Positions 28,322 through 35,972 of a stretch of 64,000 nt of DNA are shown here, piece after piece. The stretch lies in contig NZ_FQUN01000004.1 in the NCBI RefSeq assembly GCF_900129005.1, positions 248,001 to 312,000 of the forward strand. Direction: 5' to 3'. The stretch is from Leeuwenhoekiella marinoflava DSM 3653. GTDB lineage: Bacteria; Bacteroidota; Bacteroidia; Flavobacteriales; Flavobacteriaceae. Both the position numbers and the translations under genes were made by a program. The notes beneath the pieces are model-generated. The model saw only the letters and a program-made list of their open reading frames with translations. It was not told the DNA's origin and did not search any database. Every line of letters starts with the position of its first letter. The stretch's first letter is position 1.

Positions 28322-29770
28322 CTAATAATAGGTGAACCTTCTTACTTTGGCAATATATTTTGCAAGGCGAATGACTTGATGACTGTAGCCATATTCATTA
28401 TCGTACCAAACGTATAAAACTACGTTTTCAGAATCTGAAGAAATCAGCGTAGCCTGACTGTCATAGATTGAAGGTGCAGACGAGCCCACAATATCACTGG
28501 AAACGAGTTCATTGTTTATCGAATACTTTATTTGTTCAACCAGATCACCTTCTAATGCGTATTTTTTTAATGTAGAATTGATACTTTCAACAGTCGTTTT
28601 TTGATTCAGTTTTAGGTTTAAAATAGCTAGCGAACCATTAGGAACGGGAACTCTAATTGCATTAGAAGTTAATTTCCCTTCTAATTCAGGCAAAGCTTTA
28701 GCAACTGCTTTACCCGCACCGGTTTCAGTAATGACCATATTTAAAGCAGCAGCACGACCTCTTCTATATTTAGAATGCATATTGTCAACTAAATTCTGAT
28801 CGTTTGTATAAGCGTGAATGGTTTCTAAATGACCGGTAGCAATTCCAAAACTTTCTTCAACGGCTTTTAAAACCGGGGTTATGGCATTTGTTGTACACGA
28901 TGCCGCAGAAAAAATAGAAACTTCATCAGGGTTATATGCAGTGTGATTTACACCATGAACTATATTTGGAATACCTTTTCCGGGGGCTGTTAGCAAAACT
29001 TTTGAAGCACCTTTGGCAATTAAATGTCTGCTCAGTTGCTCTTTATCTCTAAAAGCTCCGGTGTTGTCAATGATCAAAGCATCATCGATTCCAAAGGAAG
29101 TGTAATCTATATCTTCCGGAGCATTAGAACTAATTATAGTAACAGTGGTTCCATTTATAATGAGGGCTTCCTTTTCAATACTAATATCTATAGTTCCCGG
29201 AAAATCTCCGTGTATGCTGTCGCTTTTCAGGAGAGAAGCTCTTTTTCTCAAAATAGATTCAGTAATCTCACCACGAACTACAATTGCTCGTAGTCTAAGT
29301 TGACTTCCGCTTCCGGTACGCGTCATGAGTTCGCGAGCTAGTAATCTGCCGATCCGTCCAAAACCATAAAGAACCACATCTTTAGGAATAATAGTATTTG
29401 AAGCTTCGGCATCTTTTAATTTATAATGTACAAATCCAGAAGCATCCGTATAATCGTTATCTTCTAAATGGTATTCATAGGTGAGTTTGCCAATATCTAA
29501 TTTAGCAGGAGGGAAGTTTGCCTGTAAAATTGCTTTAGCTATCTCAACACTATCAAAAATTGAAATAGGCTTTTGTACAAAAGCGCCTGCATAAGCGTGC
29601 AGATTGAGTATTTCGCTCACATTTCTGTCTATCAATTGATTTCGGAATAAGACCAGTTCAATATTCTTATCATACCAAAGGTCGCTGATGATTTTTATGA
29701 ATTCAACAGTTGCTCTGCGGCGATCTGCCTGAAAGGCTAATTCTTTCTCGTATGTGTTAGAAGTACTCAT
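28322..29770 (-). CDS. gap: glyceraldehyde-3-phosphate dehydrogenase, long form
   Basis: 482-aa enzyme oxidising glyceraldehyde-3-P to 1,3-bisphosphoglycerate (or the reverse in gluconeogenesis). The catalytic core begins only near residue 130: NAD-binding GFGRIG at 136-141, active-site SCTTN with Cys292, and the C-terminal VVLYVWYDNEYGYSHQV. The first 130 residues form an extra helical domain not found in the 335-aa glycolytic enzymes; long-form GAPDHs like this occur in Bacteroidetes and marine proteobacteria, usually beside a normal-length paralog elsewhere. It has a -7 box upstream and no operon partners. Cofactor preference not resolved. Confidence 0.93.
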   Translation of the reverse strand: MSTSNTYEKELAFQADRRRATVEFIKIISDLWYDKNIELVLFRNQLIDRNVSEILNLHAYAGAFVQKPISIFDSVEIAKAILQANFPPAKLDIGKLTYEYHLEDNDYTDASGFVHYKLKDAEASNTIIPKDVVLYGFGRIGRLLARELMTRTGSGSQLRLRAIVVRGEITESILRKRASLLKSDSIHGDFPGTIDISIEKEALIINGTTVTIISSNAPEDIDYTSFGIDDALIIDNTGAFRDKEQLSRHLIAKGASKVLLTAPGKGIPNIVHGVNHTAYNPDEVSIFSAASCTTNAITPVLKAVEESFGIATGHLETIHAYTNDQNLVDNMHSKYRRGRAAALNMVITETGAGKAVAKALPELEGKLTSNAIRVPVPNGSLAILNLKLNQKTTVESINSTLKKYALEGDLVEQIKYSINNELVSSDIVGSSAPSIYDSQATLISSDSENVVLYVWYDNEYGYSHQVIRLAKYIAKVRRFTYY

Positions 29771-29799
29771 TAGCGTATAAAATGTTTTAAAATTTTCGG

Positions 29800-29807
29800 C
29801 AAAGATA
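29800..29807 (-). promoter_or_regulatory. -7 promoter box of gap
   Basis: Reverse strand TATCTTTG (TAnnTTTG), 29 nt upstream of the gap ATG. The -33 region lacks a clear TTTG. Confidence 0.45.
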
Positions 29808-29843
29808 CTTAACTATATCGTTTTCGTGATCATTATTTGAAAT

Positions 29844-29870
29844 AAAAAAGCCCTTCACTCTGAAGGGCTT
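29844..29870 (-). terminator. terminator of the Deg protease gene
   Basis: Hairpin aagcccttca (29848-29857) / tgaagggctt (29861-29870) with a 3-nt loop; on the minus strand followed by a T run (A run 29844-29849). About 25 bp after the protease stop. Confidence 0.9.
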
Positions 29871-29894
29871 CAAATTCAATTAGCTAAAAGCTTT

Positions 29895-31292
29895 TTATTG
29901 AAAAATAATTTGCTTTTTCTCACCGCCTTTACTTACAAAATTTAAGCTTACCGGTTCGTTAGGACTTTTGTCATTCAAAATGCGTTTAACGTCATCAACA
30001 GAATTTACCGTTTCATCGTCAATTTCTGTAATTACAATTCCTTTTAGATTATAGCGTTTCAATTTGTCATTAGTTGCTTGTGCAATTATAACACCATTTT
30101 TTACGCCATATTCTTTAAGAAGTTTAGCTGAAACTTCACGAACTTCCAGACCGGGCTTTTCAATAACATACGTTGAATATTTAAGCAAGCTAACTGGCAC
30201 AGTTTTGCTTTCTCCATCTCTACTGTACGTAACTTGTACCACATCATTAGGACGTTTAGTTCCTAAGTATCCTGACAAATCTGCAAATTTTGATATTTTA
30301 GTATTATCAATATTTGTAATGATATCTCCTTTTTGAAGTCCGGCTTTTTTAGCGCCACTTTCAAATTCAACGTAAGCAACATAAACACCTTCTACCGCAT
30401 CAATATCTAATTCGCTCGCAATACTTGGATTTAAGCTTGTGCCACTTACACCAAGAATTCCACGTTGAACATCACCATACTCCATAATATCTTCAACAAT
30501 CTTGCGAGCATTGTTAGAAGGTACAGCAAATGCATAACCTACATAGCTACCGGTTTGAGAAGTAATCGCAGTATTGATACCTATTAATTCTCCATTAATA
30601 TTTACCAAAGCACCACCGCTGTTACCTGGGTTTATTGCTGCATCAGTTTGAATAAAAGATTGCGGATTAGAATCGTACTCGCTGATATCTCTGGCTTTCG
30701 CCGAAATAATACCAGCTGTAACGGTACTTGTTAAATTAAAAGGATTACCTACGGCTAATACCCATTCTCCAAGTTTCACACCATCAGAATCTCCAAAGGG
30801 TAGATAAGGTAGCTCACCATCAGCATCAATTTTTATAAGTGCAATATCTGCTTTAGTATCAGTGCCAATAACTTCCGCTTTATACGTTCGGTTGTCATTT
30901 AAAGAGACATCGAGCTCTGTAGCACCGTCAATCACGTGATTATTCGTTACGATATAACCGTCTGGCGAAATGATAACACCACTACCTGCTCCTACGAGAC
31001 CTTTACGCATCTCACCACCGCCGTAGAAAAACTCTTGTAGACTGCGGGGTTGTCGTGAGGTTTGTACGTTTTTGACGTGCACTACCGCATGTACGGTGCG
31101 GTCTGCCGCTTCGGTAAAGTCAGCATTAGTGCTGCTGATAGGAGTTCCATTATATTTTACCGGATTAAAAGATGAAGTTGTAGTTAGGTTAGAAACTTCA
31201 GTTTGAGATTCTTCTTCCAGAAGCTTATATGCTCCCAGCGTAATACCACCACCTAAGATGGCAACAAACAATAGGCTTGCAAATTTTTTCAT
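29895..31292 (-). CDS. Do-type periplasmic serine protease (DegP/DegQ family)
   Basis: 465-aa envelope protease/chaperone for misfolded proteins. N-terminal membrane or signal segment (about 3-22), trypsin-like domain with the triad His119 (TNNHVIDG), Asp149 (KADIALIKID) and Ser225 (NPGNSGGALV), then two PDZ domains (about 285-365 and 375-460). Length and layout equal those of DegP/DegQ. Monocistronic, with its own terminator, divergent from dapF across about 140 bp. No sigma-E-type promoter recognised, as expected outside Proteobacteria. Confidence 0.95.
   Translation of the reverse strand: MKKFASLLFVAILGGGITLGAYKLLEEESQTEVSNLTTTSSFNPVKYNGTPISSTNADFTEAADRTVHAVVHVKNVQTSRQPRSLQEFFYGGGEMRKGLVGAGSGVIISPDGYIVTNNHVIDGATELDVSLNDNRTYKAEVIGTDTKADIALIKIDADGELPYLPFGDSDGVKLGEWVLAVGNPFNLTSTVTAGIISAKARDISEYDSNPQSFIQTDAAINPGNSGGALVNINGELIGINTAITSQTGSYVGYAFAVPSNNARKIVEDIMEYGDVQRGILGVSGTSLNPSIASELDIDAVEGVYVAYVEFESGAKKAGLQKGDIITNIDNTKISKFADLSGYLGTKRPNDVVQVTYSRDGESKTVPVSLLKYSTYVIEKPGLEVREVSAKLLKEYGVKNGVIIAQATNDKLKRYNLKGIVITEIDDETVNSVDDVKRILNDKSPNEPVSLNFVSKGGEKKQIIFQ
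30694..30706 (+). repeat. GC-rich palindromic word, copy 2
   Basis: GCTTTCGCCGAAA inside the Deg protease gene, again coding S-A-K-A on the minus strand. Confidence 0.4.
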
Positions 31293-31396
31293 AATACGGT
31301 TCTATTTTTTAGTATAACATTATAAATACGAGTGACAGTATATCACGTTGCAGTATTTAACTTAGTCTTAACAAGGCATAGAATTTTCGCTTTATG

Positions 31397-31404
31397 TATT
31401 TTTG
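31397..31404 (+). promoter_or_regulatory. -7 promoter box of dapF
   Basis: TATTTTTG matches TAnnTTTG and lies 25 nt before the dapF ATG at 31430, inside the open upstream extension of the frame. It supports the shorter start and probably drives the dapF-GNAT-mltG unit. Confidence 0.5.
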
Positions 31405-31429
31405 CGAGGCTTTTAAAAAAAAACCAGAA

Positions 31430-32206
31430 ATGTCAATACCTTTTTATAAATACCAAGGCACTGGAAACGATTTTGTAATGATCGATAACCGTCAACTTAT
31501 ATTTTCCAAAAATGATACCAAACTCGTCAAAGCTATCTGTGACCGAAAATTTGGCGTAGGAGCAGATGGTTTGATTTTGTTAGAAAATCATGACAGCTTA
31601 GATTTTACAATGGTTTATTACAACGCAGATGGAAATCCGAGTTCAATGTGTGGTAATGGAGGTCGCTGTATCGTTGCTTTTGCAAAAGAGTTAGGAGTGA
31701 TAGCTGACAAAACTACATTTGAGGCTGTTGATGGAGTTCATGAAGCTACAGTAGAAAAAGGTTTGGTACATCTTAAGATGCAAGACGTTACTGAAATTAA
31801 AGAGTTTGAAGACCATCTTTTTTTAGATACCGGTTCACCACATCACGTGCAATGGGTTGCTGATATTGATGCTTTTGATGTTAAAAAGGAAGGTGCAGCT
31901 TTACGTTATGGAGCGCTTTATGGCAAAGCCGGAAGCAATATTAATTTTGTTGAAGCAGTTGATGGTGGATACAAAATGCGTACCTACGAGCGTGGGGTAG
32001 AAGATGAGACTTTAAGTTGTGGTACAGGAGCTACTGCAGTTGCTCTAGCCATTCATAAACAGAATAAAGTTTCTCAAAGCAGTATCCCTTTACAGGTTGA
32101 AGGCGGTCAGCTTCAAGTGACGTTTGAACCACAGGAAGATGGATATAAAAACATATTTTTAATTGGTCCTGCAGAAAAAGTTTTTGAAGGCGTATGGAAG
32201 GTTTAA
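31430..32206 (+). CDS. dapF: diaminopimelate epimerase
   Basis: 258-aa racemase converting LL- to meso-diaminopimelate for lysine and peptidoglycan synthesis. The two catalytic cysteines are in SSMCGNGGRC and LSCGTGATA; the N-terminus YKYQGTGNDFVMIDNR is classic. The frame is open from 31394, but MSIPFYKYQGTGND at 31430 is the family start and the -7 box falls in the extension. The end overlaps the GNAT gene by 13 bp and that gene overlaps mltG by 11 bp: a tight three-gene operon for cell-wall building. Confidence 0.97.
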   Translation: MSIPFYKYQGTGNDFVMIDNRQLIFSKNDTKLVKAICDRKFGVGADGLILLENHDSLDFTMVYYNADGNPSSMCGNGGRCIVAFAKELGVIADKTTFEAVDGVHEATVEKGLVHLKMQDVTEIKEFEDHLFLDTGSPHHVQWVADIDAFDVKKEGAALRYGALYGKAGSNINFVEAVDGGYKMRTYERGVEDETLSCGTGATAVALAIHKQNKVSQSSIPLQVEGGQLQVTFEPQEDGYKNIFLIGPAEKVFEGVWKV

Positions 32207-32736
32207 CCTTAAAAGGACAACTCGTATACTTAAGAGCATTAGAGCCTGAAGATCTCGATCTGGTTTTCAAAATTGAAAACGATGAGGATCTCTGGGAACT
32301 TACAACGACATTGACTCCTTTTTCAAAATTTTTATTGAAGCATTACATTAAAAACTCGCATAAAGATATTTATGAAGCTAAACAATTGCGTTTGGTTATC
32401 TGCAAAGCTATTGATGACGAGGCTTTAGGAATGATAGATTTGTTTGATTTTGATCCCAGAAACCAGCGTGCCGGTCTGGGGATTTTGATTTTTAGTACAT
32501 CAGATCGTGGTAAGGGTTATGGAGCAGAAGCACTCGATTTAATTACACGTTATAGTTTTAAACATTTGAATGTGCATCAGCTTTATGCTAATATTTTAGA
32601 AGAAAATAAGCCGAGTATTAAGCTTTTTGAAAAGCAAGGTTTTGAGGCTGTAGGATTGAAGAAAGACTGGACTCGTATAGCGGGAACATTTAAAAATGAA
32701 TATTTATATCAATTAATACATAAAGATGTACATTAA
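32194..32736 (+). CDS. GNAT-family N-acetyltransferase (RimJ/SpeG-like)
   Basis: 180-aa acetyl-CoA-dependent acetyltransferase. The GNAT fold motifs are visible: GLGILIFSTSDRGKGYGAEA (acetyl-CoA pyrophosphate loop R/Q-x-x-G-x-G/A variant), the LNVHQLYANILEENKPSIKLFEKQGF segment of motif B. It resembles the RimJ/RimL and spermidine acetyltransferase branch. Overlaps dapF (13 bp) and mltG (11 bp), so translation is coupled; a role in wall or protein acetylation is only a guess from context. Confidence 0.85.
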   Translation: MEGLTLKGQLVYLRALEPEDLDLVFKIENDEDLWELTTTLTPFSKFLLKHYIKNSHKDIYEAKQLRLVICKAIDDEALGMIDLFDFDPRNQRAGLGILIFSTSDRGKGYGAEALDLITRYSFKHLNVHQLYANILEENKPSIKLFEKQGFEAVGLKKDWTRIAGTFKNEYLYQLIHKDVH

Positions 32737-33769
32737 AAAAATAATTGCGGCGACCGCTTTAATAGGGCTGGTTATTGCCGGGATTTTTGCATATACTATT
32801 TACGGCAAATTTTTATCTCCTAATACGGCATTTAATAATGATGAAGCTCACGTGTATATTGCTTCAGATGCAACGTATCAAGATGTGAAAGCAGAGTTGG
32901 GACCTTTATTGAAAGATGAGGAATCTTTTGATCAGGTCGCAAAGCGGAAAGGCTACATAAGTAATATCAAAGCTGGTCATTTCATAATTAAAAAGGGTAG
33001 CAGTAATAATGATATTGTAAATTCAATACGTAGCGGAAACATTCCTATTAAAATTTCTTTCAACAATCAGGAGCGTTTAGAGGATTTAGCCGGTAGAATA
33101 GGACAGCAACTAGAGGCTGATAGCACAGAACTGATTTCAGCTTTTAAAGATGCTGAATTTCTAAAAGGGAATGGTTTTGAGGAGGAAACAGCGCTTAGTA
33201 TGTATTTACCTAATACCTATGAATTTTACTGGAATACAGATGCAAAAGCATACCGAGACAAAATGTTTTCTGAATACAAGCGTTTTTGGACGGAAGAACG
33301 TAAAGCTAAAGCTGAAGCACAAGGTTTAACACCAAATGAAGTTTATGTTTTAGCTTCAATCGTACAAAAAGAAACCGCAAAAACAGATGAGCGACCTCGA
33401 GTTGCCGGAGTTTATCTTAACCGTTTACACAATGGTTGGAAACTAGATGCAGACCCAACAGTTATTTATGCTGTAAAAAAAGAAGCTAACGATTTTGATC
33501 GCGTCATCAAACGCGTGCTCTATAAGGATTTGGAGACAGATTCTCCATATAATACGTACAAATATGGCGGTTTGCCACCAGGCCCCATCTTCATGCCCGA
33601 TCTTTCAGCTATTAATGCTGTGTTAAATCCAGAGTCTCACCAATACTATTTTTTCGTTGCAGACGTTTCTAATCCCGGCTATCATCTTTTTGCAAAGACT
33701 GTAGCCCAGCATAATGCAAACAGACAGCAGTATATAAATTGGATAAATAAGCAAGGAATTAACCGTTAA
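32726..33769 (+). CDS. mltG: endolytic murein transglycosylase MltG
   Basis: 347-aa inner-membrane protein that cuts nascent glycan strands and so limits their length. One N-terminal membrane helix (about 5-25) anchors a periplasmic YceG domain with a LysM-like subdomain (about 40-115) and the catalytic region VLASIVQKETAKTDERPRVAGVYLNRL, where the Glu of QKET is the expected catalytic residue; DADPTVIYA and SPYNTYKYGGLPPGPI are also typical. Third gene of the dapF operon. Confidence 0.95.
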   Translation: MYIKKIIAATALIGLVIAGIFAYTIYGKFLSPNTAFNNDEAHVYIASDATYQDVKAELGPLLKDEESFDQVAKRKGYISNIKAGHFIIKKGSSNNDIVNSIRSGNIPIKISFNNQERLEDLAGRIGQQLEADSTELISAFKDAEFLKGNGFEEETALSMYLPNTYEFYWNTDAKAYRDKMFSEYKRFWTEERKAKAEAQGLTPNEVYVLASIVQKETAKTDERPRVAGVYLNRLHNGWKLDADPTVIYAVKKEANDFDRVIKRVLYKDLETDSPYNTYKYGGLPPGPIFMPDLSAINAVLNPESHQYYFFVADVSNPGYHLFAKTVAQHNANRQQYINWINKQGINR

Positions 33770-34000
33770 GCCAACAAATGTTAAATGTTTGTCTTTTTTT
33801 CAATAGGTGATTTTATACACGGTTAAATATCTAAGAAAAAGAGTTTTATTTCGTAAAATACAACACATTTTATGAAAACATTGATTTTAGTAAAAACTTA
33901 ACCAATTCATTGTCAATCGCTTATATTCTATTCGTATATTTGCACGATAATATAGACTGGTAATTTAGTAGCGTTCATCTACCGGTCTGAAATTTAATTT
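33770..34000. other. intergenic region between mltG and the lysozyme-like gene
   Basis: About 230 bp. It holds a weak hairpin plus T run just after mltG (around 33773-33798), a TTATACACG word at 33813-33821 that is one base off a DnaA box (single copy, not convincing), and the promoter box of the next gene at 33935-33942. Nothing else seen. Confidence 0.4.
33935..33942 (+). promoter_or_regulatory. -7 promoter box of the lysozyme-like gene
   Basis: TATATTTG matches TAnnTTTG; a TTG at 33910-33912 is 22 nt upstream. Predicts a leader of about 50 nt before the ATG at 34001. Confidence 0.5.
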
Positions 34001-34660
34001 ATGACGAAAAACATTGTAAAATTAGCAGCGTTACCTTCTGTATTTGGTTTGGTGGCATTAAGTATGTCAGTTAAAGATGCAGATAAACCTCGTGAAAATT
34101 CTACTGAAGGTTTAGAGTTATTCTACACTGTACCACAATTTGATGAGACCGATACTGCTGTATTGGATAAGACTTCAAATTTAAATCTAGCCACGCCCGG
34201 GAAATCATTTACCGGCTTCAAGGAGGCATTGGGCTTTAAAGAGTCTCAAAACGATTACAAACGTATCAATCAATTAGGTTATTTAGGAAAATACCAGTTC
34301 GGTAGGAGTACTTTATTGCTTTTAGGAGTTACTGATACAGATGAATTTATAAACAATCCAAGGTTACAGGAGAAAGCATTTGTTGCAAATGCATCTCGTA
34401 ATAAATGGGTACTTAGAAAAGATATTAAGCGCTTTACCGGAAAGGTTATAAATGGAGTTAAAGTTACAGAATCCGGAATTTTAGCAGCTGCTCACCTTGC
34501 AGGTCCAGGTAGTGTAAAAAGTTATTTACGCTCGGGTGGAGTAGAAGGTTTTAGAGATGCTTTTGGAACTTCGGTTTACAGTTATATGAAAAAGTTTGCA
34601 GGCTATGATGTTTCATTCATTGAGCCGAATAGAAATGCAAAAGTTGACTTAGATAGTTAA
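34001..34660 (+). CDS. lysozyme-like / peptidoglycan transglycosylase-like protein
   Basis: 219-aa protein. The N-terminus has a short hydrophobic segment (about 5-22, LAALPSVFGLVALSMS) that could be a signal or anchor, then a linker to about residue 65. The C-terminal part looks like a lysozyme-superfamily domain: FKEALGFKESQNDYKRIN with a candidate catalytic Glu, LGYLGKYQFGRSTLLLLG, and a late ILAAAHLAGPGSVKSYL helix. In flavobacterial genomes such proteins are labelled peptidoglycan-binding LysM/transglycosylase; no LysM repeat is visible. Likely periplasmic wall hydrolase, in keeping with mltG and dapF upstream. Activity not proven. Confidence 0.7.
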   Translation: MTKNIVKLAALPSVFGLVALSMSVKDADKPRENSTEGLELFYTVPQFDETDTAVLDKTSNLNLATPGKSFTGFKEALGFKESQNDYKRINQLGYLGKYQFGRSTLLLLGVTDTDEFINNPRLQEKAFVANASRNKWVLRKDIKRFTGKVINGVKVTESGILAAAHLAGPGSVKSYLRSGGVEGFRDAFGTSVYSYMKKFAGYDVSFIEPNRNAKVDLDS

Positions 34661-34683
34661 AATTTAAAAGACATATGAATTCT

Positions 34684-34711
34684 AAAAAAGCGACCGTCAG
34701 GTCGTTTTTTT
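34684..34711. terminator. bidirectional terminator after the lysozyme-like gene
   Basis: Hairpin gcgacc / ggtcgt (34690-34695 / 34700-34705) with loop gtca, flanked by an A run (34684-34689) and a T run (34705-34711). The T run overlaps the stop codon of the convergent methyltransferase gene (34710-34712). Confidence 0.82.
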
Positions 34712-35429
34712 AGTTTTGTATAATAAACAGCGCAGGCCGTTTATGTAAATCTGGTTTTTTATTTTGCCAGATTGAGATGGGTTTTGTCACAATGAATTCT
34801 GTAGGAAGTGTGATGTCACAGGCAATACAAAGTCGGGTGCTAGGGTGTAGCGTGCTACACAATTCATCAATCATTTTGTTATTGCGGTATGGAGTTTCAA
34901 TAAACAATTGAGATTGGTTATAATCTTTAGAAATGCGTTCCAGACGTTTCAGTTCACTGCGTCGTTCTTTAGAATCGATCGGTAAATACCCGTTAAAAGC
35001 AAAGTTCTGACCGTTCATACCGCTACTCATCATCGCCATTAAAATAGAAGAAGGCCCCACTAAAGGAATCACTTGTATTCCTTTTTCGTGAGCAAGTCTT
35101 ACTACTTCGGCGCCGGGATCTGCAATACCGGGAACCCCGGCTTCAGACATTAAACCGATTGATTTTCCTGCTAAACAAGAGTCTAAATATGCAGGAACTT
35201 CGGTAAATTCTGTGTGCTTATTGAGAGGATGAAGTTTTAAAGATGGCTGTGGTTTTTCTTTACAAATCTGTTTGATAAATCTTCGAGCTGTTTTCTCATT
35301 TTCAACCACATACTCGTCAATTTCAGTAATTATTTTCTGAACCAAACCCGGCATAACTTCCAGAGGATCAGTATCTCCTAATGTTACAGGAATTAGATAC
35401 AGTTTACCGTACTCAGGTTTTATATGCAT
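34710..35429 (-). CDS. RsmI-family SAM-dependent methyltransferase (divergent)
   Basis: 239-aa protein of the tetrapyrrole-methylase fold. The C-terminal half carries clear RsmI signatures (MSEAGVPGIADPGAEVVRLA, VPLVGPSSILMAMMSSG, FNGYLP, FIETPYRNNKM). The N-terminal motif is LYLIPVTLGDTDPLEVMPG instead of the canonical T-P-I-G-N-L-x-D-I-T, and the protein is 30-40 aa shorter than E. coli RsmI. It may be a paralog with another target than 16S C1402. Followed upstream by the LMW phosphatase gene with a 9-bp gap, likely co-transcribed. Confidence 0.85.
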   Translation of the reverse strand: MHIKPEYGKLYLIPVTLGDTDPLEVMPGLVQKIITEIDEYVVENEKTARRFIKQICKEKPQPSLKLHPLNKHTEFTEVPAYLDSCLAGKSIGLMSEAGVPGIADPGAEVVRLAHEKGIQVIPLVGPSSILMAMMSSGMNGQNFAFNGYLPIDSKERRSELKRLERISKDYNQSQLFIETPYRNNKMIDELCSTLHPSTRLCIACDITLPTEFIVTKPISIWQNKKPDLHKRPALFIIQN

Positions 35430-35438
35430 AAAATAGAA

Positions 35439-35897
35439 TTATTTAGTCAGGCGCTCAGCTAATTTGGTTGTAGCTTCGTCAAGCATTTCGTAAACTTTAT
35501 CAAAACCACGTAAACTGTCGTTATAAGGGTCTGGCACATCTACACGCTCTCCCGGAAATATCTCATCTAAAATAAGATGGACTTTTTCTTTATCTCCATC
35601 GTTGCGTACTTGCCCAATTACATCTTCGTAGTTGTAATTATCCATCACAAAAATATGATCATAGTGGCCAAAAAAAGCAGGTTTAAATTGCATTCCGCGT
35701 TGATCTGAAATGTCTAAGCCGTTTTTTTGAGCGACCGCAATACTTCGAGAATCAGGTAAACTGCCTACATGCCAATGACCAGTTCCGGCAGAATCTACTT
35801 CAAAATTTTCTGTATCTAATTTAGATTTTAGTAAACCTTCAGCTAGTGGGGATCTGCAAATATTACCTAGGCAAACCATTAAAATGCGTGTTTTCAT
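35439..35897 (-). CDS. low-molecular-weight protein-tyrosine phosphatase
   Basis: 152-aa cytosolic phosphatase. The active-site P-loop C-L-G-N-I-C-R-S (residues 8-15) with nucleophile Cys8, and the general acid in VDPYNDS (about residue 121) are intact. Enzymes of this family act on tyrosine kinases of polysaccharide export or on phosphoarginine; no kinase lies nearby. Encoded just upstream of the RsmI-like gene. A GC-rich palindrome (tttcgcgaaagc, 35910-35921) lies between it and dnaA. Confidence 0.94.
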   Translation of the reverse strand: MKTRILMVCLGNICRSPLAEGLLKSKLDTENFEVDSAGTGHWHVGSLPDSRSIAVAQKNGLDISDQRGMQFKPAFFGHYDHIFVMDNYNYEDVIGQVRNDGDKEKVHLILDEIFPGERVDVPDPYNDSLRGFDKVYEMLDEATTKLAERLTK

Positions 35898-35909
35898 TAT
35901 AGGTAAATT

Positions 35910-35921
35910 TTTCGCGAAAGC
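35910..35921 (-). repeat. GC-rich palindromic word, copy 3 (intergenic)
   Basis: tttcgcgaaagc, the reverse complement of GCTTTCGCGAAA, in the gap between dnaA and the LMW phosphatase gene. It is the only intergenic copy and lies in a very AT-rich surrounding. Confidence 0.4.
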
Positions 35922-35972
35922 GTAATTTTTAATTTATAGCAGAAAAGTATCAAAACTCAACTCAAGAGTTAA

